DNA of 64,000 nucleotides from Stappia indica. Its GTDB lineage: Bacteria > Pseudomonadota > Alphaproteobacteria > Rhizobiales > Stappiaceae. A model generated the notes under the pieces. The model ran no database searches. It was given only the letters and a program-made list of their open reading frames with translations, and had not been told where the DNA came from. The DNA is taken from NCBI RefSeq assembly GCF_020177335.1, contig NZ_JAIVMG010000001.1:806001-870000 (forward strand). Direction: 5' to 3'. Of the stretch, positions 17,884-26,198 are shown in pieces. Within the stretch, counting starts at the first letter, position 1. Each line of letters opens with the position of its first letter. A program made the position numbers and the translations under genes.

Positions 17884-19062
17884 TTGCAGCACATCGATGT
17901 CGTGGTAATTGGCGCCGGCGCCGCCGGCATGATGTGCGCGATCGAAGCTGCAAAGCGCGGTCGGTCGGTGCTGGTGCTGGATCACGCCAAGACGCCCGGC
18001 GAGAAAATCCGAATCTCCGGCGGCGGCCGCTGCAATTTCACCAACATCCACACCAGCGCGCGGAACTTCCTGTCCCGCAACCCGCGCTTCTGCATCTCCG
18101 CCCTCAGCCGCTACAGCCAGCGGGATTTTATCCAATTGGTCGAGCGGCACCGCATCGCCTATCACGAGAAAACACTCGGACAGCTTTTTTGCGATGAGTC
18201 CGCCACACAGATCATCGCCATGCTGCTTGCCGAAATGCGGGATCACGGTGCGAAGCTGGAACTCGCCACCCGCGTGGAAAGCGTCGAGAAATCCGAGCGC
18301 GGCTTCACCGTACGCCATTCGGGTGGCAGCCTGTCCTGCCAGTCGCTGGTGGTGGCGACGGGCGGCAAGTCGATCCCGAAGATGGGCGCGACCGGCTTTG
18401 GCTATGACCTGGCGACCCAATTCGGCCTGCGCCTTGTCGAAACCCGCCCCGGCCTGGTGCCGCTGACCTTCGATCCGCACCTGCTTGAGCGACTGAAACC
18501 GCTGGCGGGCGTGGCAGTCGATGCCACCGCCACCTGCCGCAAGACCCGCTTTGATGAGGCGATGCTTTTCACCCATCGCGGCCTCAGCGGCCCCGCCATC
18601 CTGCAAATCTCCTCCTACTGGCGCGAAGGCGACGAGATCGCCCTCTCCATGCTGCCGGGAGCCGACCTGTTCGAGACCCTGCGCGCACAGCGCGCCAGCA
18701 ACGGGCGACAGGCCCTGCAGACCGCCCTCTCCCATCACCTGCCGAAGAAACTGGCGCAGCTCATCGCGGCGGAAGCCCGCGCACCGGCCAACCTGGCCGA
18801 CATGTCGGACGCGGCGCTGCGGCGCACCGCCGCCGCCGTCACCGACTGGCGGATCAAGCCGACAGGCTCGGAAGGCTATCGCACCGCCGAAGTGACCCTC
18901 GGCGGAGTGGATACCCGCGACCTCGATTCCAAAACGATGGAAGCCAGAACCACCCCCGGGCTTTACTTCATCGGCGAGGTCGTGGACGTGACCGGCTGGC
19001 TTGGCGGCTATAATTTCCAGTGGGCCTGGTCCTCCGGCTGGTGCGCCGGCCAGTTCGCGTAA
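17884..19062 (+). CDS. HI0933/BaiN-family NAD(P)/FAD-dependent oxidoreductase
   Basis: A 392-residue flavoprotein. The FAD-binding Rossmann motif VVVIGAGAAGMMCAIEAAKRG is at the N-terminus, then GEKIRISGGGRCNFTN, the family signature. VVATGGKSIPKMGATGFGYD follows, and the C-terminus GLYFIGEVVDVTGWLGGYNF is typical. The start is a TTG at 17884 preceded by TGGAG; no ATG fits the family N-terminus. The biochemical role of most members is unknown; BaiN reduces bile-acid intermediates in gut bacteria and is unlikely to reflect the role here. It stands alone on its strand. Confidence 0.85.
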   Translation: MQHIDVVVIGAGAAGMMCAIEAAKRGRSVLVLDHAKTPGEKIRISGGGRCNFTNIHTSARNFLSRNPRFCISALSRYSQRDFIQLVERHRIAYHEKTLGQLFCDESATQIIAMLLAEMRDHGAKLELATRVESVEKSERGFTVRHSGGSLSCQSLVVATGGKSIPKMGATGFGYDLATQFGLRLVETRPGLVPLTFDPHLLERLKPLAGVAVDATATCRKTRFDEAMLFTHRGLSGPAILQISSYWREGDEIALSMLPGADLFETLRAQRASNGRQALQTALSHHLPKKLAQLIAAEARAPANLADMSDAALRRTAAAVTDWRIKPTGSEGYRTAEVTLGGVDTRDLDSKTMEARTTPGLYFIGEVVDVTGWLGGYNFQWAWSSGWCAGQFA

Positions 19063-19250
19063 GGCCCACTCCCCAATCCAATCGAGCAGCCGCTACCGAC
19101 GCCGAACAGGTGACCACACACCCGCTCCCGGCGACGAACCCGCGCGCCAAATTCCCCGCACGCCCATCGACTTACCGTCGCACCCGCCAGCATATTTCGC
19201 CACCACAACCGCCGCCGCGAGCAACGTATAAAATTAAATCTGATTTGCGG

Positions 19251-19279
19251 TTGAGAATTATAATAACAAACGATATATT
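19251..19279 (+). promoter_or_regulatory. Probable promoter of the glycine betaine transporter operon
   Basis: TTGAGA at 19251-19256, a 17-base spacer, and TATATT at 19274-19279, in the AT-rich gap 19063-19423 before the ATPase gene. The leader of about 140 bases up to the start codon is also AT-rich; no riboswitch was recognised in it. Confidence 0.55.
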
Positions 19280-19423
19280 GCGCCGCGATATGGGAAGATC
19301 GAAGCAAAATTGAAAGCATACGCGGCAAAGCCAGCGAAATAAAGCAAGTAAATTTGCAAAAGAAACCTTACGTAATCCGGAAGATTTTCCCAGTAAACAA
19401 TCAGGAAATCAAAAAGAGGATCC

Positions 19424-20710
19424 ATGAAACCCAAAATAAGGGTCGAAGGTGTTTACAAAATATTTGGCGAGGACCCGAAAGGGGCCCTTGACGCACTGAA
19501 GTCCGGAAAATCGAAGATCGAGATTTTCGAGGAGACCGGTCAAACCGTTGGTGTCCAGGATGTCAGCTTCGAGGTTGGCGAAGGGGAAATCTTTGTGGTC
19601 ATGGGCCTGTCCGGGTCCGGCAAGTCCACCCTGGTCAGGACGTTCAATGGCCTGATCCCGCCCACCTCCGGCAAGATCCTGATCGACGACGACGATGTTG
19701 CCAGTTGCTCGGCGGAGCGCCTGCGCAAGATCCGGCGCGAGAAGATCACCATGGTCTTCCAGCATTTCGCGCTGTTTCCGCACAAGACCGTTGCCGAGAA
19801 CGTCGCCTACGGGCTGAAGATCAAGGGCGAGGGCGCAGCCTCACGCCGCAAGAAGGCGCTTGCCGCGCTGGAGCAGGTGGGACTTGCCGCCTATGCCGAC
19901 AGCCTGCCCGGCGAGCTGTCCGGCGGCATGCAGCAGAGGGTCGGTCTGGCGCGCGGGCTCGCGACGGATCCGCAGGTCCTGCTGATGGACGAGCCGTTCG
20001 GCGCGCTCGATCCGCTGATCCGCCGCGAGATGCAGGATGAGTTGCTGCATCTTCAGAAGATCCTGAAGAAGACCATCATCTTCATCACCCACGACCTCAA
20101 CGAAGCCCTGCTTCTGGGCGACAAGATCGCCATCATGAAGGACGGTCGCTTCGTGCAGGTAGGCACGGCCCAGGAAATCGTCGACAACCCGGCCGATGAT
20201 TATGTGGCCGCCTTTGTCGCCGACATCGACCGTGGCCGCGTGTTCGAGGCGAGCCATGTGGTCGCCGATCCGGTGACCGTCGAGCAGCACGAAAAGGGTG
20301 CGGCGGAAAAGGCTCTCCAGCTGATGGAAGAGCACAACCGCAACGCGCTCTACGTGGTTGATGACCAGAAGGTCGCCGGCCTGGTCACCTATCAGGAACT
20401 GGCGGTCGCCGCCCGCGAGGAAGGCCGCACCGACCTTGCCGAGGTGATGGTGACGGATGTTCCTGTGGTCGACCAGGACACGCCGCTGAACGAGCTTTAC
20501 GGCGCGGCCAGCGCCGGCCACCCGATTGCCGTGACCGACAAGCGCGGGCGCCTGACCGGCGTGATCGAGGTGGAAGCGGTGTTCTCCCAGCTCTCGGGCG
20601 ATGCCTCCGAAGACGAGTACGAGGATGAGGACGAGGCTACGGAAGACGGCAGCACGCCGCCCGCAGAAGAAAAGGCAACCGACACCGCACAAGGAGGGAC
20701 ACCCCGATGA
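19424..20710 (+). CDS. proV: Glycine betaine/proline ABC transporter, ATP-binding protein (ProV/OpuAA type)
   Basis: A 428-residue ATPase. The N-terminus KIRVEGVYKIFGEDPK is typical of ProV. Walker A is GLSGSGKST, the signature LSGGMQQRVGLARGLA, Walker B VLLMDEPFGALD, and the switch histidine lies in FITHDLNEAL. A C-terminal pair of CBS domains (about 280-395) would sense ionic strength or nucleotides, as in OpuA. The tail is strongly acidic (EDEYEDEDEATED). AGAGGA precedes the ATG. It is the first gene of an osmoprotectant uptake operon and overlaps the permease by four bases. Confidence 0.93.
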   Translation: MKPKIRVEGVYKIFGEDPKGALDALKSGKSKIEIFEETGQTVGVQDVSFEVGEGEIFVVMGLSGSGKSTLVRTFNGLIPPTSGKILIDDDDVASCSAERLRKIRREKITMVFQHFALFPHKTVAENVAYGLKIKGEGAASRRKKALAALEQVGLAAYADSLPGELSGGMQQRVGLARGLATDPQVLLMDEPFGALDPLIRREMQDELLHLQKILKKTIIFITHDLNEALLLGDKIAIMKDGRFVQVGTAQEIVDNPADDYVAAFVADIDRGRVFEASHVVADPVTVEQHEKGAAEKALQLMEEHNRNALYVVDDQKVAGLVTYQELAVAAREEGRTDLAEVMVTDVPVVDQDTPLNELYGAASAGHPIAVTDKRGRLTGVIEVEAVFSQLSGDASEDEYEDEDEATEDGSTPPAEEKATDTAQGGTPR

Positions 20711-21639
20711 TCAGCCCCGCTGACTTTGTCCAGATCCCGCTCGACGACTGGGTGAATTCCTTCGTGCGCGATTTTCTGGTGCCGAACTTCCGCCCGGCCT
20801 TTCGCGCCATGCAGGTGCCGATCACGGAAGTCCTTGCCCGGATCGACAGCTTCTTCCACTGGCTGCCGATGCTGGTCTTCACCGTCGGACTGACGCTGAT
20901 CGCCGACCGTACGGCGGGACGCGGCGTTGCGCTGTTCACGCTGGTGGCGCTGATCTTCATCGACATGATCGGCCTGTGGGCGGAAACCATGACCACCCTG
21001 TCGATGATCCTCACCTCGGTGTTCTTCTGCGCGGTGATCGGCATTCCGCTCGGCATCTGGAGCGCCCGCAGCGACCGGGTCCTGCTCGTGGTCCGGCCGA
21101 TCCTCGACATCATGCAGACGATCCCTTCCTTCGTCTATCTGGTGCCGATCGTCATGCTGTTCGGCGTTGGCATGGTGCCTGGCATCATCGCCACCATCAT
21201 CTTCGCCCTGCCACCGATCATCCGGCTCACCAACCTTGGCATCCGCAACGTGCGCGCCGATCTGATCGAGGCCGCCGAGGCCTTCGGCTCGACTCGCTGG
21301 CAGATGCTGTGGGAGGTGCAGTTGCCACTGGCGCTCAGGACGATCATGGCCGGCCTCAACCAGACCCTGATGCTGGCCCTGTCGATGGTCGTCATCGCGG
21401 CGCTGATCGGCGCCGGTGGCCTCGGCCTGACGGTCTACACCGGCCTCGGACGGCTGAATGTCGGCGCGGCGACGACCGGCGGCATCGGCATCGTCCTCCT
21501 GGCGATCATTCTGGACCGTATCACCCAGTCGCTGGGCGAGAAGAAGGGCGTGCAAACGCCCTCGCTGTGGCAGTCGCTGCGCTCGCTGTTCTCCGCCGGC
21601 AAGGCGGATGCGGGCGCGCAAAGCGGCAAGCCGGCCTGA
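20707..21639 (+). CDS. proW: Glycine betaine/proline ABC transporter, permease (ProW type)
   Basis: A 310-residue inner-membrane permease of the ProW family. An N-terminal extension (LDDWVNSFVRDFLVPNF) resembles ProW/OpuAB, followed by several transmembrane helices. The cytoplasmic coupling loop EAAEAFGSTRWQMLWEVQLP contains the EAA motif that contacts the ATPase. Start and proV stop overlap (ATGA). It is followed by a strong hairpin and then the binding-protein gene. Confidence 0.92.
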   Translation: MISPADFVQIPLDDWVNSFVRDFLVPNFRPAFRAMQVPITEVLARIDSFFHWLPMLVFTVGLTLIADRTAGRGVALFTLVALIFIDMIGLWAETMTTLSMILTSVFFCAVIGIPLGIWSARSDRVLLVVRPILDIMQTIPSFVYLVPIVMLFGVGMVPGIIATIIFALPPIIRLTNLGIRNVRADLIEAAEAFGSTRWQMLWEVQLPLALRTIMAGLNQTLMLALSMVVIAALIGAGGLGLTVYTGLGRLNVGAATTGGIGIVLLAIILDRITQSLGEKKGVQTPSLWQSLRSLFSAGKADAGAQSGKPA

Positions 21640-21669
21640 CGCCCCGCCTCGCTGCGACACACCGTTTCG

Positions 21670-21695
21670 CGCGGCCCCGTTCCAGCGGGGCCGCG
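21670..21695 (+). other. Intercistronic hairpin between permease and binding-protein genes
   Basis: Ten-base perfect arms CGCGGCCCCG and CGGGGCCGCG with a 6-base loop TTCCAG. No T-run follows, so it is more likely an mRNA processing or stabilising element that lets the binding protein be made in excess than a full terminator. Confidence 0.55.
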
Positions 21696-21759
21696 TGCCC
21701 AAGGTGGCGGCGCACGCCGCCATCCCCATCTGACGTTCCAATTTCGGAGATTTCACACC

Positions 21760-22773
21760 ATGAACAGCCTCAAGAAGACCCTCCTGTCCGTGACGGCCCT
21801 GGCGCTGGTCGGCACCCTCGCCGCCGCCCCGGCTTCGGCACAGGACGGCCCGGGCGCCGGCAAGACCATCAAGATGGCCCAGGCGACCTGGGACACCGGC
21901 TGGTTCCATTCGGAAATCTACAAGCAGCTCTTCGAGGAGCTCGGCTACTCCATCGACGGCCCGACCACCCTCGACAACCCGCCCTTCTATCAGGCGGTCG
22001 GCTATGGCGATGTCGACCTTTGGGTCAACGGCTGGTTCCCGATCCACGACACCTACCGTCCGGCCTTCGAAGGCTCCGCCGAGATCATCGGTGCGGTTGC
22101 CGCCGGCGGCGCGCTGCAGGGCTACCTGGTCGACAAGGCTTCGGCGGAAAAGTTCAACATCAAGTCGCTGGCCGACTTCAAGCGCGACGACGTCAAGGAA
22201 GCCTTCGACCGTGACGGCGACGGCCGGGCCGATCTGGTTGCCTGCCCCCCGGGCTGGGGCTGTGAGGTCGCCATCGACGGGCATCTGACCAAGTACGATC
22301 TCAAGGGCGACATCAACGAGATCAAGGCCAGCTACTCCGCGTCCATGGCCGATGCGGTTGCCGCTTATGGCGCCGGCGAGCCGATCCTGTTCTACACCTG
22401 GACGCCGAACTGGACCGTCAACGAGCTGAAGCTGGGCAAGGACGTGGTCTGGATCCAGGTGCCGGAAGAGGCGACCGAGGAGAACGCAGCCAAGGGTGTT
22501 GCCTCCTGCGTGGCCGACCCGTGCGTCATGGGCTTTGCCGCCAACGACATCGTGCCGGTGGCCAACTCCAAGTTCCTGAAGGAGAACCCCGCCGTCGCCA
22601 CCCTGCTGAAGACCGCCTCGATTCCGCTTGAGGACATCTTCGCGCAGAACTCGGCGATGAACGATGGCGCCGACAGCCCGGAAGACATCAAGAAGCAGGC
22701 GTCCGACTGGATCAAGGCCAACCGCGAGATGGTCGACGGCTGGCTTGCCACCGCGCGCGGCGCGGCGCAGTAA
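21760..22773 (+). CDS. proX: Glycine betaine-binding periplasmic protein (ProX type)
   Basis: A 337-residue substrate-binding protein with a signal peptide (LLSVTALALVGTLAAAPASA, cleavage near 27). The mature part starts KTIKMAQATWDTGWFHSEIY. Aromatic residues that could form the betaine cage are present in VDLWVNGWFPIHDTYRP, ACPPGWGCE and FYTWTPNW. It is the third gene of the osmoprotectant transporter operon. Proline betaine or choline are possible alternative ligands. Confidence 0.92.
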   Translation: MNSLKKTLLSVTALALVGTLAAAPASAQDGPGAGKTIKMAQATWDTGWFHSEIYKQLFEELGYSIDGPTTLDNPPFYQAVGYGDVDLWVNGWFPIHDTYRPAFEGSAEIIGAVAAGGALQGYLVDKASAEKFNIKSLADFKRDDVKEAFDRDGDGRADLVACPPGWGCEVAIDGHLTKYDLKGDINEIKASYSASMADAVAAYGAGEPILFYTWTPNWTVNELKLGKDVVWIQVPEEATEENAAKGVASCVADPCVMGFAANDIVPVANSKFLKENPAVATLLKTASIPLEDIFAQNSAMNDGADSPEDIKKQASDWIKANREMVDGWLATARGAAQ

Positions 22774-22830
22774 GCCAAACCGGACACGGCGGCCCTCCCC
22801 TCAGGGCGGGCCGCCCTTCCCGCAAAACAA

Positions 22831-22865
22831 AACCACGCGCCGGCCCCTCCCGCGCGTGGTTTTTT
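22831..22865 (+). terminator. Rho-independent terminator of the betaine transporter operon
   Basis: Ten-base perfect arms AACCACGCGC and GCGCGTGGTT with an 11-base loop, followed directly by a run of six T. It lies 57 bases after the binding-protein stop codon. Confidence 0.88.
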
Positions 22866-22934
22866 ATGACCTGGACAGCCCGGCGCACGGATGCGCGCGC
22901 GGGAACACTCTGCTTCGGACTGAAAGAAGGGAAA

Positions 22935-23011
22935 TGGCGACCCCGGCAGGATTCGAACCTGCGACATTCGGTTTAGAAGACCGATGCTCTATCCACCTGA
23001 GCTACGGGGCC
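22935..23011 (-). tRNA. tRNA-Arg (TCT)
   Basis: On the minus strand the acceptor stem GGCCCCG/CGGGGTC, D arm GCTCAGGTGGATAGAGC, anticodon loop CTTCTAA (anticodon TCT) and T arm GCAGGTTCGAATCCTGC fold fully. The discriminator is G and CCA is encoded. Confidence 0.95.
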
Positions 23012-23042
23012 GGACGGGATCGGATCCCGCCGCTCTGGGCCG

Positions 23043-23348
23043 TCAGTGGGTCCAGGGCATATGCCGGTTGAAGCGGAAGTTGTCGGAGTAGGCCACCTTG
23101 GGCACATGCCGTTCGCGCGGCTTTTCCACCCGGTAGGCGATGCCATTGCGCCGGGCGTAGGCCACGGCCTCTTCCTCGCTGGCAAAGCGCAGGCGCACCT
23201 GCTGGCGCATGTCGCTGGAGGAGGTGTAGCCCATCAGCGGCTCGATCGTACGCGCCACCTCCGGAACGTAGTCCAGCACCCAGTCATGGGTCTTGCCACG
23301 GCCGGACTGGGTCGCGGTCTTGGCCGGAGAATAGATGCGTGCCACCAT
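23043..23348 (-). CDS. NADH dehydrogenase accessory subunit, NDUFS4-like (ETC complex I)
   Basis: A 101-residue protein of the ETC_C1_NDUFS4 family, an accessory subunit of respiratory complex I found in mitochondria and alphaproteobacteria. It begins VARIYSPAKTATQSGRGKT and has WVLDYVPEV, then MGYTSSSDMRQQVRLRF, EEAVAYARRNGIAYRV and the C-terminal YSDNFRFNRHMPWTH, all typical. The frame is open upstream to 23552, but the ATG at 23348 gives the family start. It sits alone between tRNA-Arg and tRNA-Pro, a frequent tRNA-neighbour arrangement. Confidence 0.9.
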   Translation of the reverse strand: MVARIYSPAKTATQSGRGKTHDWVLDYVPEVARTIEPLMGYTSSSDMRQQVRLRFASEEEAVAYARRNGIAYRVEKPRERHVPKVAYSDNFRFNRHMPWTH

Positions 23349-23588
23349 CGGACGGCTCCCGTCGCTCAATTCGCTGTTCCGGTGCGCGGTTGCGCACCAA
23401 CTGCGCCTGTTTATTTCCCCGCCGCCGGGGGAAGTCAACATCGCAAATCGCCGCCGGCGGGCCGCAGGACCGGGGAAAACGCCTCCCGTCCCTCGCCGAT
23501 TGCCTGAAGACCAACCGCCGATACACCGCGCATGCGCTAGATCCGCAAGCAATGTAGCGGCGGAGAATGAATCGATCTTTTTGAAGAA

Positions 23589-23665
23589 TGGTCGGGGCAG
23601 CAGGATTTGAACCTGCGACCCTCTGCTCCCAAAGCAGATGCGCTACCAGGCTGCGCTATACCCCG
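23589..23665 (-). tRNA. tRNA-Pro (TGG)
   Basis: On the minus strand the acceptor stem CGGGGTA/TGCCCCG, D arm GCGCAGCCTGGTAGCGC, anticodon loop TTTGGGA (anticodon TGG) and T arm GCAGGTTCAAATCCTGC form a complete cloverleaf. The discriminator is A and CCA is encoded. Confidence 0.95.
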
Positions 23666-24287
23666 TCCGGCTGGTCCCGTGGGGTGTATCCGGCCTAGCC
23701 GCAAGCCGTCAAGGGGGAACGAACCAGGATTTTTCTGGCGAATTTAGCACCCTGAGGCAAAGGAGTCCCGGAATAGCCCCGGAATCCGCAGGGGAAGCAA
23801 TCCCGTTTTGTTCTCCGCCACACTGCGAAGAAAAGCATAAAGTTTTTGCAACCATTGGCCGAAGCATGCACGCTAGTCTCTACGCCCTGACCATCGAAAT
23901 ATGCGAGGACGCGCTCGACCTGGAGCACGGCGACGAGGCTCAGGTCGCCAAAGTGGCGCTACTAGCGCGGATGACCAGCCAGCTTCACCACGCATGACAG
24001 AAAGGTGACCACATCCGCCCAAATAACCGCACTCAACCAAGACCCAAGGCAGCAGATCCAACCGGTAAAGCACGGCGACCAAAAAGCGTGTATTACCGGC
24101 CCCTCGGCCCGGAGCCAGTCGGCCGCGACAGCTATCTCCTCCAACGTCCAGGGCATCGTGCGATTGTGATCTATCACGTCTCATCGACTTATCGTGTCGC
24201 AAAAATTTAGCATCTCGCGCAAGATCAAATGGCAACCCATTTCGCGGGCTTTTCGGAAGACCGTGAGTGTCTGCATCACGGACTCGC
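23666..24287. other. Gene-poor flank of the quorum-sensing island
   Basis: No convincing gene. A plus-strand ORF of 43 codons (23866-23997) encodes a mostly helical peptide starting MHASLYALTIEICEDAL, without a clear ribosome site. On the minus strand a 71-codon ORF from GTG 24177 to 23962 begins DHNRTMPWTLEEIAVAADWL and then becomes hydrophobic and Trp/Cys-rich. Both overlap at 23962-23997, so at most one is real. The stretch is more AT-rich than the tRNA side and may hold decayed genes. Confidence 0.35.
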
Positions 24288-24319
24288 AAAGCCGAGGCAA
24301 TACCTCTTGCCTCGGCTTT
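24288..24319 (-). terminator. Hairpin terminator downstream of luxI
   Basis: A perfect 13-base stem AAAGCCGAGGCAA / TTGCCTCGGCTTT with a 6-base loop, 18 bases beyond the luxI stop codon. The T-tract is only three bases, so termination may be modest, but the position and stem strength fit. Confidence 0.65.
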
Positions 24320-24337
24320 GATGTGACACGTCTTCGT

Positions 24338-24991
24338 TTAAGCAACCAGCGCAGCGAGCGGATTCGTCGGAGCGGGTTTCTCGAGGACCGACGCGGTATG
24401 TCCGCTCGCCATGCGCAATTCGTTGATCGTGGTTTGATTGGTATCGATGACGCCTGCATAGGTCATGACGCGACCATACCGCATCGGAGTGCCGACCACA
24501 TCGATGTTGAAATTCGCTCGACGGAATAGCCGCGCCATGCGCGCATCATATACCGTCACAAGCTGTCTGAGCCCAATCAGTGCGCCGATTTCAATCGCCC
24601 CAAGAAAAAGCTCAGCGGTAATCTCGCTCACCTGACCGCATTTCTTCGAGCGACACGCATACTCGGGATCCATTGAAAAACGTGAGGCTTCCCAGATCAG
24701 CGGATCAGCGACTTCGAGGTCGTCAGGCAACAGGTCACTGAAAACGTCGCGAAGCATGTTGGGGCCAGTCGTCGGCAAAAGCCGCAATGAACCGCGCACA
24801 TCATCAGTGTCTGGGTCAATTGAGATGATGTACAGTGGGTTTTGTTCGTCGAATACGTCGATTTCCCAACCGTCCTTGACAGTCACATCCCAGCAGAGCC
24901 TATGATGAAAAACCTCTGCTCGGATTGTATGCATCCGATCAATCTCGAATGCATGTTCCATACGATCAATTCCCTGGATCAAGCGGATCAT
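24338..24991 (-). CDS. luxI: Acyl-homoserine-lactone synthase (LuxI family)
   Basis: A 217-residue LuxI-type synthase. All eight invariant family residues are present: R24, F28, W34, D45, D48, R70, E101 and R104, in segments HTIRAEVFHHRLCW, WEIDVFDEQNP, GSLRLLPTTGP and WEASRFS. It makes an N-acyl-homoserine lactone from SAM and an acyl carrier protein substrate; chain length cannot be read. GAGGAGGG lies seven bases before the ATG. It follows the luxR-type gene in tandem with a 100-base gap. Base composition is visibly more AT-rich than the surrounding chromosome, suggesting transfer. Confidence 0.95.
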   Translation of the reverse strand: MIRLIQGIDRMEHAFEIDRMHTIRAEVFHHRLCWDVTVKDGWEIDVFDEQNPLYIISIDPDTDDVRGSLRLLPTTGPNMLRDVFSDLLPDDLEVADPLIWEASRFSMDPEYACRSKKCGQVSEITAELFLGAIEIGALIGLRQLVTVYDARMARLFRRANFNIDVVGTPMRYGRVMTYAGVIDTNQTTINELRMASGHTASVLEKPAPTNPLAALVA

Positions 24992-25001
24992 ATTGTTCCC
25001 T

Positions 25002-25020
25002 CCTCACTCATTTGGTGAGG
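25002..25020 (-). promoter_or_regulatory. Dyad overlapping the luxI ribosome-binding region
   Basis: CCTCAC, 7 bases, GTGAGG: a 19-base dyad just upstream of luxI. On the transcript the 3' arm GTGAGG runs into the Shine-Dalgarno GAGGAGGG, so the hairpin could restrain translation. Alternatively, its 19-base span resembles a lux-box-sized operator. A GGGAACTCCC palindrome further upstream (about 25065-25074) is another candidate. Confidence 0.4.
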
Positions 25021-25091
25021 TGACAATGACAGCGATATTTTTACGGGTATATTCTGCATTTTGGGGGAGTTCCCGCGTAAAAAAACATCCC

Positions 25092-25826
25092 TTAGCCTGG
25101 AGGGTCGATCAGCTTAAAGGAGATTGCGCGAGCAACCGTATGTGTCGTATTCAAAGCGTTTAGTTTTCGGCGAGACATCTCCATATACGTCTTTACTGTC
25201 CCGGTTCGTATTCCGATCAGAACTGCAATATCCTCATACGTCTTTCCCTCAGAGGCCCACCGCAAACACTCAATCTCACGAGGAGAGAGTTTTGGGCACA
25301 GTCGGCCGCCCCCCTCAGTCCGAATGATCATTTCGTGAATGAAATTCGCGATAACCTGAAAGTCGCGAATATAGATTGATTTGGTTTGGCTCCACTCCCG
25401 GTCTGAAAAATCCGAGGTAATCGATAGCAGCGCCGTTTCGCCGTTCACGCCCCTGATTGGAAATGTCAGGCCCTTATGACCAACATCAAAATCCTGAGCT
25501 TCGCCAAACATCTGTTGGATTTTCGGCGCCCTACGATCGAGTACATCCCAATCAACTGGAAGAAGGCTCTGTGCCCCTGCTTTCAGAACCGGGTCAATCG
25601 AGAAAAAATCCTGATCTTGGTAATGCCTCACCCAATCGTCTTGATAGGTCAGCGCAAAGAAATGCTCTTTCGGCGTTAACTCAGGAATTTTACGCGCATA
25701 ATATACAGCGTTACTCAAACCATACTCTTCAACAACTCGATCAAGAAGATCTCTACCGTCACCTTTTTTTGATACAGCTTGAAGCTTCTCAATAATACTA
25801 GAGAATCGAACGTCTCGCACGATCAC
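25092..25826 (-). CDS. luxR: LuxR-family autoinducer-binding transcriptional regulator
   Basis: A 244-residue regulator. The N-terminal autoinducer-binding domain has the conserved W65, Y69, D78, P79 and W93 (segments DDWVRHYQDQDFFSIDP and PVDWD) and KGLTFPIRG. The C-terminal LuxR helix-turn-helix starts LSPREIECLRWASEGKTYED, with E184, L188 and G194, followed by GTVKTYMEMSRRKLNALN. The start is GTG at 25826 with GAGGGG just upstream. Adjacent luxI makes it a cognate pair rather than an orphan. AT-rich like luxI. Confidence 0.94.
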   Translation of the reverse strand: MIVRDVRFSSIIEKLQAVSKKGDGRDLLDRVVEEYGLSNAVYYARKIPELTPKEHFFALTYQDDWVRHYQDQDFFSIDPVLKAGAQSLLPVDWDVLDRRAPKIQQMFGEAQDFDVGHKGLTFPIRGVNGETALLSITSDFSDREWSQTKSIYIRDFQVIANFIHEMIIRTEGGGRLCPKLSPREIECLRWASEGKTYEDIAVLIGIRTGTVKTYMEMSRRKLNALNTTHTVARAISFKLIDPPG

Positions 25827-25871
25827 CGCCCCTCAGAAAGATCTCGCCTATAACGGGCATGCTATAACACG

Positions 25872-26054
25872 CTACCGCAATAGTCGCGATGCGGATCGCT
25901 TCATTTCCATAACCGCGACGACCTCGTCATGCAGTAGGTCGATTTTCCTTGCGAGTTGCGAGTCAATCGGCCGCACTTCGTCACGGCAGAACTCAAGTGT
26001 TCCAGCGAGATATCCTAGGATACTGGTTTGAATGTCGGCTACTGATCTGTCCAT
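25872..26054 (-). CDS. Small helical protein of unknown function upstream of luxR
   Basis: A 60-residue protein with a very good ribosome site (GAGGAGGG, seven bases before the ATG). It is predicted mostly helical: VADIQTSILGYLAGTLEF, then a Pro-containing turn and QLARKIDLLHDEVVAVMEM. It lies 45 bases before luxR on the same strand, so it is probably in the same transcript. I do not recognise the family. Size and position would suit a quorum-sensing modulator (known anti-activators such as TraM are small and helical), but no similarity to TraM is evident. It could also be a remnant. Confidence 0.55.
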   Translation of the reverse strand: MDRSVADIQTSILGYLAGTLEFCRDEVRPIDSQLARKIDLLHDEVVAVMEMKRSASRLLR

Positions 26055-26181
26055 TTCGGCGCCCTCCTCACGGCCCAGAGGACCCTAGGACAGCGAGAGA
26101 GGTGAGCGTAATCGGCCAAATGTCCTCCCCTAATTTACCGTATTGCCCCCTTTGTTTCGTGGCGACACCTCCTCAGACCGG

Positions 26182-26198
26182 TAGAAAGAATCTTTCTA
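26182..26198. repeat. 17-bp perfect palindrome in the quorum-sensing island
   Basis: TAGAAAGA, A, TCTTTCTA: eight-base arms around one central base. It lies 128 bases upstream of the minus-strand small gene / luxR unit and directly at the first codon of a plus-strand ORF (26198). The size and symmetry fit an operator for a dimeric regulator; it is not a typical GC-rich lux box. Confidence 0.5.

Noticed and set aside
20497-22284. 595-codon minus-strand frame opposite the betaine transporter
   Set aside because: Antisense shadow of proV, proW and proX, with Gln/Arg/His-rich low-complexity content.
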